Part shown: positions 25,096-33,426 of the stretch, piece after piece
Layout of the letters: the number at the start of each line of letters is the position of its first letter
Position numbering within the stretch: position 1 is the stretch's first letter
NCBI GenBank assembly: GCA_964558655.1
Contig: CAZLEX010000004.1
Location: 12,569 to 76,568 of the forward strand
Source of the DNA: RGIG6353 sp964558655
GTDB taxonomy: Bacteria > Bacillota > Clostridia > Oscillospirales > SIG627
Reading direction: 5' to 3'
DNA length: 64,000 nucleotides
Made by a program: the position numbers and the translations under genes
The notes under the pieces: generated by a model
Databases searched by the model: none
What the model saw: only the letters and a program-made list of their open reading frames with translations
What the model was told of the DNA's origin: nothing

Positions 25096-26409
25096 TCACT
25101 CCCATTCCGTAATTTTATAAAGGAAATCGCTGTCGCTGTCGGTCGGTACAACCTTAACTTCAAGTGCCTTTTCCATATCTTCCGTGCTTAATCCGTCAAG
25201 AAAAATATCTCCTTCATGACGAAGTGCCGCAGACGGAATAAACAAATGCGTACCGAGATTTTTGCCTTTAAGCTGTTCTATAATATCCGTACCGGTCAAA
25301 AGTCCGGATACGGTAACGCTTTCACCGTAAAAATTATTTTTTATAACATAAACATTACAGTCAATATTTTTAAATGTTTCGCAAATCTTTTTGACAAGAA
25401 AAGAAATATGTTCACCGGCAGCAACACCGGTAGCCACACTGACACAGCGTTCGGAATCGAAATTTCCACCTTGCTCCTTTAAAAATTCGATTTCGGAAAG
25501 TACATCGTTCTGCATAGATCTGATCATACCCACACCGTTTTCAAGCTGAGGATATCCCTCATAATATTCTTCATCGGGAATTTCAAGTCCTGCCGTAAGA
25601 TAAAACTCATCGGAAACAAACACACACCGTACGCTATATTTTTGAAGAAATTCATCTCCTATCGCATTTACCGTTTCTATAACTTCTTTTGCTTCGTCAC
25701 GGCTGAAAGGTTTAAGCGGATAAAGACCGTGACGGAATTTGGTAAGCCCTACAGGTACAATCGCAATACTTGTAAGACGGGGAATAAACCGTTCAAGATC
25801 TCTGAGGGTTCTTTTCAGATAATCTCCGTCGTTTACCCCGCGACACAAAACTATCTGTGCATTCAATTCAAGCCCGCCGTCATACAAAATTTGCATCTGC
25901 TCAAGTATGCGTCCCGCAAAACGATTTCCAAGCATCATACAACGCATCTCCGGATCCGTTACCTGAACCGATACATTTACCGGAGAAATATGCATTTTGC
26001 ATAACCGATGCAATTCTTCATCTTTCACGTTCGTAAGGGTGACATAATTCCCGAAAAGGAAAGAAAGGCGTGTATCATCATCTTTAAAATAAATTCCCTC
26101 TCTCATTCCGTGCGGATTTTGATCGATGAAACAAAAAATACAATTATTGGCACATCTTTGCTGCTTATCCATAAGAAATGTTTCAAATTCAAGCCCGATA
26201 TCATCGTATTCGCCTTTTTTTATACTTGTGCTGTAAGAAAATCCGTCTGCTCTAATCAATTCCAATTTCAATTTTTTTTCGTATAAATAAAATCGAAAAT
26301 CAAGTACATCTCGTATTTTGTTACCGTTTATTGAAACAAGGCTATCGCCTGCCATAATGCCGGCGCGCTCGGCTAACGATCCCGACACAACTTTAAAAAT
26401 TCGAACCAC
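25096..26409 (-). CDS. DUF512 radical-SAM protein with N-terminal PDZ domain
   Basis: Putative iron-sulfur enzyme, about 437 residues. An N-terminal PDZ-like domain (VSGSLAERAGIMAGD) is followed by the cysteine motif CANNCIFCFIDQ, then DDDTRLSFLFGNY and the C-terminal DUF512 domain. The function is unknown; the gene regularly precedes der in Clostridia. I start at the GTG at 26409 because AAAGGAG lies eight bases upstream, and the product then begins (M)VRIFKVVSGS like its relatives. An ATG at 26436 is the alternative. Confidence 0.8.
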   Translation of the reverse strand: MVRIFKVVSGSLAERAGIMAGDSLVSINGNKIRDVLDFRFYLYEKKLKLELIRADGFSYSTSIKKGEYDDIGLEFETFLMDKQQRCANNCIFCFIDQNPHGMREGIYFKDDDTRLSFLFGNYVTLTNVKDEELHRLCKMHISPVNVSVQVTDPEMRCMMLGNRFAGRILEQMQILYDGGLELNAQIVLCRGVNDGDYLKRTLRDLERFIPRLTSIAIVPVGLTKFRHGLYPLKPFSRDEAKEVIETVNAIGDEFLQKYSVRCVFVSDEFYLTAGLEIPDEEYYEGYPQLENGVGMIRSMQNDVLSEIEFLKEQGGNFDSERCVSVATGVAAGEHISFLVKKICETFKNIDCNVYVIKNNFYGESVTVSGLLTGTDIIEQLKGKNLGTHLFIPSAALRHEGDIFLDGLSTEDMEKALEVKVVPTDSDSDFLYKITEWE

Positions 26410-26520
26410 AACAGCTGCTCCTTTTTTGATTTTCACTCTTTACTTACACTCTTGTATAAACCGCCCGAAAGTATTTACACTCAAAACAATTTAACACTGT
26501 AATTGTTTATAATTACCGTT

Positions 26521-26557
26521 TAAAAAAATGTGCCACACCCAAAAAGGCATGGCACAT
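26521..26557 (-). terminator. Terminator of rpmF
   Basis: ATGTGCCA / TGGCACAT stem followed by seven T on the minus strand. Confidence 0.8.
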
Positions 26558-26585
26558 CCTTTGTCATTCAAACCAAGCTTGCGGA

Positions 26586-26765
26586 TTAGTCCTGCTTAAT
26601 GACTTCCTTGCCATTATAAGAACCGCAGTTTGAGCAAACTCTGTGAGGAAGGTTGTATTCTCCGCACTTTGAGCATACGGACATTCCCGGAACCTTAAGT
26701 TTCCACACACTGGATCTTCTCTTGTTCTGTCTTTGACTTGATACTTTTCTCTTCGGTACTGCCAT
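26586..26765 (-). CDS. rpmF: 50S ribosomal protein L32
   Basis: Small subunit of the large ribosome, 59 residues. MAVPKRKVSSQRQNKRRS is the L32 N-terminus, and four cysteines (CSKC ... CSNC) form the zinc ribbon, so this is the zinc-binding version. GGAGGTG lies nine bases before the ATG at 26765. It is preceded by yceD, the usual pair across bacteria. Confidence 0.96.
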   Translation of the reverse strand: MAVPKRKVSSQRQNKRRSSVWKLKVPGMSVCSKCGEYNLPHRVCSNCGSYNGKEVIKQD

Positions 26766-26814
26766 CTTACTTGACACCTCCTCATTCTACTATACTAATA
26801 AATCTTTAAACTAT

Positions 26815-27333
26815 CTACTCCTCATCAAAAAAGCTTTCCAAAACCTTCCAACGAGGATCTTTCTCCTGCAAAACACATTTACACTCCGCAACATTTCGGT
26901 CAATACCGCAAACGGGGCAAAGCCCGGCACAGTCATCCCGACACAAATGTGACATCGGCAAATTCAGAAAGAAATTCTCTCTGACAAGTTCTGACAGGTT
27001 GATTTTCCCTTCTTCAGGGATAATATACTCATCATTGTCCATATTCTCAAGAGTCTCGGCAATAGGCGCCTTTATCCTGTGACGCATTACACGCTCAACG
27101 GGTGCAAGGCATCTCGAACAATGAGTGCTGTACTCAACAGTCATTTCGGCATCCAGCTCCATATAGCCGGACATATTAACCGCATGACCTTTGATACAGG
27201 CGGGACTCTCTACCGCAATTTGCTCTGCATCCAGCTCGGGTGACAGAACAACATCGAACTTTAATTCACGGATTTCCCCACGGAGCAACCCTGTAACATC
27301 TAACAAAGAAGAATTTTGAATTGTACTATCCAT
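26815..27333 (-). CDS. YceD/DUF177 family protein (23S rRNA accumulation protein)
   Basis: Protein of about 172 residues of the DUF177 family. It has a CSRC pair at residues 74-77 region (THCSRCL) and a C-terminal four-cysteine cluster (CRDDCAGLCPVCG). In Bacteria DUF177 proteins are linked to 23S rRNA accumulation and are encoded next to rpmF, as here. The ATG at 27333 follows GAAGGAGGA; an upstream frame start has no ribosome site. A consensus promoter lies 40-68 bases upstream. Confidence 0.85.
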   Translation of the reverse strand: MDSTIQNSSLLDVTGLLRGEIRELKFDVVLSPELDAEQIAVESPACIKGHAVNMSGYMELDAEMTVEYSTHCSRCLAPVERVMRHRIKAPIAETLENMDNDEYIIPEEGKINLSELVRENFFLNLPMSHLCRDDCAGLCPVCGIDRNVAECKCVLQEKDPRWKVLESFFDEE

Positions 27334-27372
27334 ATATCCTCCTTCGGTCATGTGCGAAAAACTGCAAAGTAC

Positions 27373-27401
27373 ATTATACACATATATGCGAGTTTTGTCA
27401 A
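27373..27401 (-). promoter_or_regulatory. Promoter of yceD-rpmF
   Basis: Minus strand TTGACA, 17-base spacer, TATAAT: perfect consensus, as expected for a ribosomal-protein unit. Confidence 0.85.
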
Positions 27402-27419
27402 CATTTTTTTGAAAATTTC

Positions 27420-29165
27420 TTAATTCGCTTCAGAAGATGCTTTTGCTTCCTCAAGAGCAGTCTTAACCTCTTCATATCCGGAAAGTTTCGCTTTTGTGAA
27501 AATCTTGTACCCGAAAATCGAAGATTCTACATTTTTAAGTTTCTTAGACTGCATATAATTCGTAACATTAAAAGTCAGCGGGACAATCGGGCATTCGTCA
27601 AGAAGCATTTCTTCGGCTTTGTGAAGAAGACTGCATCTGGTTTTGTTATCTCCGACTGTGTTAAAAATTTCATCTATGAGAGCATTGTACTCGGCATTGT
27701 CAAAACCTGTAATGTGAGGTGTGCTTGTGTCTGTTGTCTGTTCGATATTGATAACACTACCGCTGTATTCACGAGCAAACGGTGCAAGGAAAGAAAACGC
27801 ATCTGTCGTAAGTCCCTGATAGTCGATACCCACTACATCAAACTGTCCCGCATACAATGCATTTTGGAAAAGCTGTGTTCCTTTGCCTTCAGTGGAAACT
27901 TTAAATCCGAGTTCGCTCCACACGCTCTTGACATATTCGGCAATCGCAATATCGGCTTCGTCTTGTGTATGCAAGATGGTGAACGAATAATCGGACGGAT
28001 TAATGCCGGATTCCGAAAGAAGCTGTTTTGCTTTTTCAAGGTTGGCCGAAGTATCTATGACATCTCCGCCTACTTTGCGGAAAGATTTACTCGACTTTGC
28101 GTCATGAACTCCGTAAGTAACAAGTCCTGTCGCGGGTTTGGTTCCTTTCCCCACAAGCTCTTGTGCTATATAGTCCCTGTCAAGTGCAACACTCAGCGCC
28201 TGTCTCACCGACTTATTGTCAAAAGGAGCTTTTGTTGTATTGAAGAGATAAGTATAAGCGGAAAGTAAATCTTCCGTATCTATTTCCTTTTCATATTCAT
28301 CATACGCTTCTTTGGAAAAAGAACTTATATAAAACAGAAGTCCGTCTTCCCAAGCCTGAAGTCTTTCCTCTTCCGTCTGAGAAAAATCAATCGGGAACTG
28401 ATACGGTTTTACAACTTTCCATTCCTTTGAATCCCCTTCGGGATCACGCATATATGATGCGTTTCGCTGAAAAGTAACGGATTCCTTACCGGCATCTGTA
28501 ACGAAATTCTTAATAGTCAAAGGTCCGCTTGATGAAAAATTATCACTGCTTTGTGCCCATGTGCTTTCATTTCCCGAAACAAGATCTTCACGCATCGGAA
28601 CAAGTGCGGGACTTGCAACGGTTTCAAGGAAAAGATCTTCATCAAACGGTCCGTCAAACTCTATTTTCAAAAGAGTAGACGATTCGGCATATATTCCGAG
28701 ATCGTCAGCCGTAACTTCTCCGGATTTAAATTCTTTGGCATTTTTTATACCGTAAAGTAAACACGCGGCAGGACTGTTTGTGGACGGCGACAAAACACGA
28801 CGCCACGCATAAACAAAATCATCTGCCTGAACAAGTCTTCTGTCATCCCAGCTTGTTTCATCGTCAAGCTCGAAAAACATATAATACTCTCCGCGTTCTT
28901 CATCTATCTTGGTATACCACTTCTTTGCCAAGCCTTTCTTAACATCGCCGTCATCATCAAGATAAGTAAGTCCCTGATACAAAATTCCCGTGTTAAGAAC
29001 CGTCTCTGCCTGATAAATCATGGGAACCGGATCGTAGTTTCTTATATTTTTGGAAACATATATCGGAATGACCGCACCTTTGTCATTGCTGTCACGCTTA
29101 GAACATCCGGTAAAAACCGAAAGTACAAAAAGTACTGCGAGTGCCAACGCTACTACTCTTTTCAT
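27420..29165 (-). CDS. Oligopeptide-type ABC substrate-binding lipoprotein (SBP_bac_5)
   Basis: Extracellular lipoprotein of 581 residues with signal peptide and lipobox FTGC, so the mature protein is anchored by Cys21. The body matches the DppA/OppA family: an N-terminal domain with ETVLNTGILYQGL, the DFVYAWRRVLSP stretch, VRQALSVALDRDYIAQ and a C-terminal CPIVPLTFNV. It should bind peptides or another solute for an ABC importer, but no permease or ATPase is adjacent. It could be an orphan binding protein or a receptor. It has a well-matched promoter and AGGAGG. Confidence 0.88.
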   Translation of the reverse strand: MKRVVALALAVLFVLSVFTGCSKRDSNDKGAVIPIYVSKNIRNYDPVPMIYQAETVLNTGILYQGLTYLDDDGDVKKGLAKKWYTKIDEERGEYYMFFELDDETSWDDRRLVQADDFVYAWRRVLSPSTNSPAACLLYGIKNAKEFKSGEVTADDLGIYAESSTLLKIEFDGPFDEDLFLETVASPALVPMREDLVSGNESTWAQSSDNFSSSGPLTIKNFVTDAGKESVTFQRNASYMRDPEGDSKEWKVVKPYQFPIDFSQTEEERLQAWEDGLLFYISSFSKEAYDEYEKEIDTEDLLSAYTYLFNTTKAPFDNKSVRQALSVALDRDYIAQELVGKGTKPATGLVTYGVHDAKSSKSFRKVGGDVIDTSANLEKAKQLLSESGINPSDYSFTILHTQDEADIAIAEYVKSVWSELGFKVSTEGKGTQLFQNALYAGQFDVVGIDYQGLTTDAFSFLAPFAREYSGSVINIEQTTDTSTPHITGFDNAEYNALIDEIFNTVGDNKTRCSLLHKAEEMLLDECPIVPLTFNVTNYMQSKKLKNVESSIFGYKIFTKAKLSGYEEVKTALEEAKASSEAN

Positions 29166-29227
29166 TTAATAACCTCCTGTGAAATGTCCGTAACTTGTTA
29201 AATACTTTTCATAATATCTCACCGTCC

Positions 29228-29256
29228 ATTATAACACAAAAGCCTTTTTTTATCAA
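29228..29256 (-). promoter_or_regulatory. Promoter of the SBP lipoprotein gene
   Basis: Minus strand TTGATA, 17-base spacer, TATAAT. Confidence 0.7.
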
Positions 29257-29348
29257 TCACAATTTTAAACTTTCCTCTATTTGCACAATAATTTTTTCGT
29301 TATTTTGGCAAAATTAACAACATTTTTTAAAACTACGGTACAAAAAGT

Positions 29349-29371
29349 ACGGATTTTGTATCCGTTTTTTT
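29349..29371 (+). terminator. Terminator-like hairpin without an upstream gene
   Basis: ACGGAT-TTTGT-ATCCGT followed by a seven-T run on the plus strand, just before the promoter of the next gene. It also has a GTAC-AAAAA-GTAC palindrome on its left. Confidence 0.5.
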
Positions 29372-29382
29372 AGAATAAAGCT

Positions 29383-29411
29383 TTCACTGCGACAGATTTT
29401 CGGCATATAAT
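29383..29411 (+). promoter_or_regulatory. Promoter of the cysteine-rich gene
   Basis: TTCACT, 17-base spacer, TATAAT. Confidence 0.55.
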
Positions 29412-29472
29412 AACAGCGAGTATGCGAATTTTTACAGCGTGTACCGAATTTTATGCAGAAAGGAGAGCCGTC

Positions 29473-29958
29473 ATGATACAGCGACTTTTATGCCGCCTTT
29501 TAGGCGTGTGTCCCGTATGCTGTCAAAAAAGCACATACTGTCAGTCAAATTCTTGTCCCTCATGTTCACAAAGCGGAGAAAATGTTTCCTGCCTGTGCCG
29601 AAACGCCGGATGTTCCCCGTGTGACCTTGACGGACATGATATAAGGAATCTCTGCTGGGTGAATGTTCCCATATGTGACTGTGAACTTGATGATATTCCG
29701 GAACTTCTTCAAAACGGTTTTGAAGAATGGCGTCTCGATCCGGTTTCCGTCTGTGCAAAATTTTTAAGTTCTTCTGCCGTCCCCTGCGATTTCAAAGGCA
29801 AACCGGCATTTTTAAAGTGCAAAAAATGCATTTCCGGCAAAACTTATGTTTTGCTCGGAGTTTCATGCGTCGGAGAAGTTGCATTTGAGCTTGACTCAAA
29901 AAAATTTTGTTCAGGCAAAAAAATTTATACTGTGTGTCGGGTATCGTACATTTGCTGA
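29473..29958 (+). CDS. Cysteine-rich protein of unknown function
   Basis: I do not recognise this gene. It codes for 161 residues with 22 cysteines (about 14%). The first 65 residues hold 14 of them in paired spacings (VCPVCC, SCPSC, SCLC, CSPC, CDC), and a second group lies at the end (CKKC, SC, FC, VC, IC). There is no signal peptide or clear membrane segment, so it may be a cytoplasmic metal-binding or spore/coat-like protein. The middle (LLQNGFEEWRLDPVSVC) is less rich. AAGGAG precedes ATG 29473, and it has its own promoter and terminator, so it looks real. No paralogue in the window. Confidence 0.65.
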   Translation: MIQRLLCRLLGVCPVCCQKSTYCQSNSCPSCSQSGENVSCLCRNAGCSPCDLDGHDIRNLCWVNVPICDCELDDIPELLQNGFEEWRLDPVSVCAKFLSSSAVPCDFKGKPAFLKCKKCISGKTYVLLGVSCVGEVAFELDSKKFCSGKKIYTVCRVSYIC

Positions 29959-29959
29959 C

Positions 29960-29996
29960 AAAAAAACGGTTTTGCCGAAAAGCAAAACCGTTTTTT
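29960..29996. terminator. Bidirectional terminator
   Basis: AAAAAAACGGTTTTGC / GCAAAACCGTTTTTT between the cysteine-rich gene and the convergent fba. Confidence 0.9.
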
Positions 29997-30007
29997 ATTT
30001 CTTATCT

Positions 30008-30937
30008 TTATGCCTTATCTTTTGAGCCAAGTACATTTACAATCTTATGAGTAACGAGACGGCGTACATTATCCCTTGAAACGGAAAGATATGTTCTGGG
30101 ATCAAACACTGACGGATCTTTAACGAAAGTTTCCCGTATACCCGCAGTGAACGCCAAACGGATATCCGAATCGATATTTATTTTACATACAGCCATAGAA
30201 GCCGCACGCCTGAGAAGATCTTCCGGAACGCCCTTTGCGTCTGCCATAGCTCCTCCGTACTGATTTATGGTATTTACAAATTCTTCGTTTACGCTGGAAG
30301 CACCGTGAAGAACAATGGGGAATTCGGGAAGTCTCTTGCTGATTTCTTCGAGAATATCAAAACGAAGCTTTGCTTCTCCCTTGAATTTGTAAGCACCGTG
30401 ACTGGTTCCAATGGCAATTGCGAGAGAGTCGACACCGGTTCTTTCAACAAAAGCCTCAACTTCTGCGGGATTTGTATACATCGCATCTTCAGCCGACACT
30501 TTTACATCGTCTTCAATTCCGGAAAGTTTGCCAAGTTCTCCCTCAACCGTAACGCCGTGTGCGTGTGCATACTCAACAACTTTGCGTGTGAGTGCAACAT
30601 TATCGTCAAAATCAAAATGAGAACCGTCAATCATAACAGATGTAAACCCGTTATCAATGCAGGCCTTGCAAATTTCAAAATCAGCCCCGTGATCAAGGTG
30701 AAGAGCGAAATCAATTCCGGAATCTTCAGCAGCGGCTTTTGCCAACCCCATAAGATATGCAGGCTTTGCGTATTTTCTCGCCCCCGCCGACGCTTGAAGA
30801 ATTACAGGAGACTTCTGTTCCGCAGCAGCCTCGACAATAGCCTGAATAATTTCCATGTTATTGATGTTAAATGCTCCGACAGCATATCCGCCGTGATACG
30901 CCTTGTTAAGCATTTCTTTAGTATTGATAAGTCCCAT
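30008..30937 (-). CDS. fba: Class II fructose-bisphosphate aldolase
   Basis: Zinc-dependent glycolytic aldolase, about 309 residues. Metal and substrate regions are clear: LHLDHGADFEICK (zinc histidine), SVMIDGSHFDFDDNV, VEGELGKLSG, the zinc-ligand histidine in GTSHGAYKF and IVLHGASSVNEEF. The ATG at 30937 (MGLINTKEML) suits the family and the ribosome site better than one four codons upstream. It stands alone with its own promoter; gap is at the far end of the window. Confidence 0.94.
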   Translation of the reverse strand: MGLINTKEMLNKAYHGGYAVGAFNINNMEIIQAIVEAAAEQKSPVILQASAGARKYAKPAYLMGLAKAAAEDSGIDFALHLDHGADFEICKACIDNGFTSVMIDGSHFDFDDNVALTRKVVEYAHAHGVTVEGELGKLSGIEDDVKVSAEDAMYTNPAEVEAFVERTGVDSLAIAIGTSHGAYKFKGEAKLRFDILEEISKRLPEFPIVLHGASSVNEEFVNTINQYGGAMADAKGVPEDLLRRAASMAVCKINIDSDIRLAFTAGIRETFVKDPSVFDPRTYLSVSRDNVRRLVTHKIVNVLGSKDKA

Positions 30938-30981
30938 AACAGACACCATCCTTTTCTTTTTGTTTGATAATTTACATTTAT

Positions 30982-31010
30982 ATGATAATATAACTTTGCG
31001 GTAAAGTCAA
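30982..31010 (-). promoter_or_regulatory. Promoter of fba
   Basis: Minus strand TTGACT, 17-base spacer, TATCAT. Confidence 0.65.
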
Positions 31011-31101
31011 GAAATTAATGCAAAAAAAACCATTTTTATTAAAACTTTAACATTTTTTTGCAAACATACCTCAACTTTAAGCTAAATATGCACAATTTCT
31101 T

Positions 31102-31130
31102 TTGACATTTTAATTATTCTGTGTTAAAAT
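31102..31130 (+). promoter_or_regulatory. Promoter of the ruvC operon
   Basis: TTGACA, 17-base spacer, TAAAAT, 52 bases before ruvC. Confidence 0.75.
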
Positions 31131-31182
31131 ATGTCTGTGACAATCATAAATTTAAAAATAGTGAGAATACGGACTTCCGAAA

Positions 31183-31707
31183 ATGATTATATTAGGCATA
31201 GATCCCGGCATTGCGACTGTAGGATGGGGAGTGGTCGCATACAGCTCAGGAGAGTTTCGTTATATCGACTGCGGAATTATTTCAACTCCTGCGGGAATGA
31301 GGGTTGAACGGCGACTGTTCCTCATTCATAAAGCACTTTCCGACATCATAAAGCGTTATACCCCGAATGAAATCTCAGTCGAAGAACTTTTTTATCAAAA
31401 CAATCAAAAAACCGTAATAAATGTTGCACAGGCAAGAGGGATTATTCTCTTTACCGCAGAGGAACATTCCGTCCCCGTTTACGAATACACACCTCTGCAG
31501 GTTAAACAGTCTATCGTCGGTTACGGAAGAGCTCAAAAGCATCAAGTTATGGAAATGACGCGAATATTTCTTCACCTCGATAAAGTGGCAAAACCCGATG
31601 ATGCGTCGGACGCTCTCGCTCTTGCTATTTGTCACGGTCATTCTTCCCAAAGTAAACTTTACGGCATACGCACGATTAAAGATTCGAAAAAAACAGGCGG
31701 GTTTTAA
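31183..31707 (+). CDS. ruvC: Holliday junction resolvase RuvC
   Basis: Endonuclease that cuts Holliday junctions, 174 residues. The acidic active-site set is present: D7 in ILGIDPG, E67/E68 in ISVEELF, and the D-D...D cluster in PDDASDALA (about 139-143). It heads the ruvC-ruvA-ruvB run with three-base and ten-base gaps, so the whole resolvasome is made together. Confidence 0.96.
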   Translation: MIILGIDPGIATVGWGVVAYSSGEFRYIDCGIISTPAGMRVERRLFLIHKALSDIIKRYTPNEISVEELFYQNNQKTVINVAQARGIILFTAEEHSVPVYEYTPLQVKQSIVGYGRAQKHQVMEMTRIFLHLDKVAKPDDASDALALAICHGHSSQSKLYGIRTIKDSKKTGGF

Positions 31708-31710
31708 AAA

Positions 31711-32316
31711 ATGTACTATTATATTTCCGGGAAAATCGCTTATTTGTCTCAGTCAAAAGCGGTTATTGATGCAGGCGGCATAGGCTACGAAATTACAATA
31801 TCCGATACGACTCTCTCTCTGCTCAGACGCGATTCTTCCGAAGAAGCTCTTCTGTACACATACTTCAATGTCAAAGAAGATGCACAGGAGCTGTTCGGAT
31901 TTTACACACTTGAAGAAAAAAAGATGTTTGAACAGCTAATTTCCGTGTCCGGTGTCGGACCGAAAGCCGCAATGTCAATACTCTCAGCCGTTCCGGTTGA
32001 AAAACTGATTTTTGCAATTGTTTCAGATGACGCAAAACAAATTGCTTCGGCACAGGGAGTTGGTTTGCGTACAGCCCAAAAAATAATTTTGGAAATAAAA
32101 GACAAGCTCAAAAAAGAAGATTTGTCGCATTTGTCCCAATCGACAGCTATTCCGGAAATTTCTTCAAATTCCGAAACATTTTCGGAAGCACTCGAAGCAC
32201 TCCTTGCTCTCGGATATTCGCGTGCGGAAGCGGCAAAAGCATTGAAAACAAATGCCGGCGAAAACATGAGCGTTGAAGAACTTATTCGAAACGGACTGAA
32301 AAATTTGACAAAGTAG
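31711..32316 (+). CDS. ruvA: Holliday junction DNA helicase subunit RuvA
   Basis: Junction-binding subunit, 201 residues. The N-terminal OB fold starts MYYYISGKIAYLSQ, and helix-hairpin-helix motifs are in LISVSGVGPKAAMSIL and IASAQGVGLRTAQKIILE. The C-terminal RuvB-binding UBA-like domain contains ALLALGYSRAEA. It sits between ruvC and ruvB. Confidence 0.96.
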   Translation: MYYYISGKIAYLSQSKAVIDAGGIGYEITISDTTLSLLRRDSSEEALLYTYFNVKEDAQELFGFYTLEEKKMFEQLISVSGVGPKAAMSILSAVPVEKLIFAIVSDDAKQIASAQGVGLRTAQKIILEIKDKLKKEDLSHLSQSTAIPEISSNSETFSEALEALLALGYSRAEAAKALKTNAGENMSVEELIRNGLKNLTK

Positions 32317-32325
32317 GAAAACATA

Positions 32326-33399
32326 ATGAACAACGATTACCGTTACGACGATTCAGATGATTTTGACAACAGGCTTATTTCAACAGCCGAAACCGAAATT
32401 GACAAAAATTTTGAAATCGGGGAAAACTCTCTGCGTCCCGTTAAACTTGATGAATATATAGGACAGGAAAAAGCAAAAGACAATCTGAAAATTTTCATGG
32501 AAGCGGCAAAGCTTCGGGGAGAAAGTCTTGACCATTTATTGCTGTACGGCCCTCCCGGTCTGGGTAAAACCACCCTCTCGGCAATTGTTGCAAATGAAAT
32601 GGGCGTAAACATACGCATAACATCGGGTCCTGCCATTGAAAAGCAGGGGGACCTTGCCGCACTTCTGTCAAATCTTTCGGCAGGGGATATTCTTTTTATT
32701 GACGAAATACACAGATTAAACCGTTCAATAGAGGAAATACTTTATCCTGCCATGGAAGATTATGCACTCGATATAATAGTCGGAACAGGTCCTGCCGCAA
32801 GGTCTATACGCATACCGCTGGAACATTTCACATTAATCGGTGCAACTACCCGTGCGGGACAACTTTCAGCCCCTTTGCGTGACCGTTTCGGAGTGATATT
32901 GCGTCTGGAATTATACACGGAAGAAGAGCTTTCACTTATCGTTACCCGTTCAGCGTCTATTCTGAAAATACCGATTGACAATGCCGGTGCACACGAAATT
33001 GCACGGCGTAGTCGCGGTACACCGAGAATTGCAAACAGGCTTTTACGCCGTGTGCGTGATTTTGCTGAAGTTCAGGGCAACGGAATAATCGACAAAAAAA
33101 CAGCCTCAAGTGCACTTACAATGTTGGAAATCGACGATCTTGGGCTTGATAACACAGACAGAAGAATGATTCTGTCAATGATTAAACATTTTAACGGAGG
33201 ACCTGTCGGTCTGGAAACACTTGCGGCGGCAATAGGAGAAGAAGCCGTTACGGTAGAAGATGTTTTGGAACCGTATCTCATGCAGATCGGTTTTATTGCA
33301 CGAACTCCGCGAGGAAGAATTGCCACAACAAGTGCATACGAACATTTGGGACTGAAAAAAGAAAATTCATCAGATACCCAAATTTCCATAGACGATTGA
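32326..33399 (+). CDS. ruvB: Holliday junction branch-migration helicase RuvB
   Basis: Hexameric AAA+ motor, 357 residues. It has the signature LRPVKLDEYIGQEKAKDNL, Walker A YGPPGLGKTTLS, Walker B ILFIDEIHR, sensor-1 GATTRAG and arginine finger in LRDRFG. The C-terminal winged-helix ends with FIARTPRGR. It follows ruvA by nine bases. Confidence 0.97.
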   Translation: MNNDYRYDDSDDFDNRLISTAETEIDKNFEIGENSLRPVKLDEYIGQEKAKDNLKIFMEAAKLRGESLDHLLLYGPPGLGKTTLSAIVANEMGVNIRITSGPAIEKQGDLAALLSNLSAGDILFIDEIHRLNRSIEEILYPAMEDYALDIIVGTGPAARSIRIPLEHFTLIGATTRAGQLSAPLRDRFGVILRLELYTEEELSLIVTRSASILKIPIDNAGAHEIARRSRGTPRIANRLLRRVRDFAEVQGNGIIDKKTASSALTMLEIDDLGLDNTDRRMILSMIKHFNGGPVGLETLAAAIGEEAVTVEDVLEPYLMQIGFIARTPRGRIATTSAYEHLGLKKENSSDTQISIDD

Positions 33400-33426
33400 C
33401 TTGTTTCCGTTTCAGAAAGGGAAAAT

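Larger units (their letters stand above)
29166..29472. other. Divergent intergenic region
   Basis: This 307-base stretch has the lipoprotein promoter at its left. A plus-strand hairpin with a T-run follows (29349-29371), with no gene before it. The promoter of the cysteine-rich gene is at its right. No further open frame is convincing. Confidence 0.6.
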
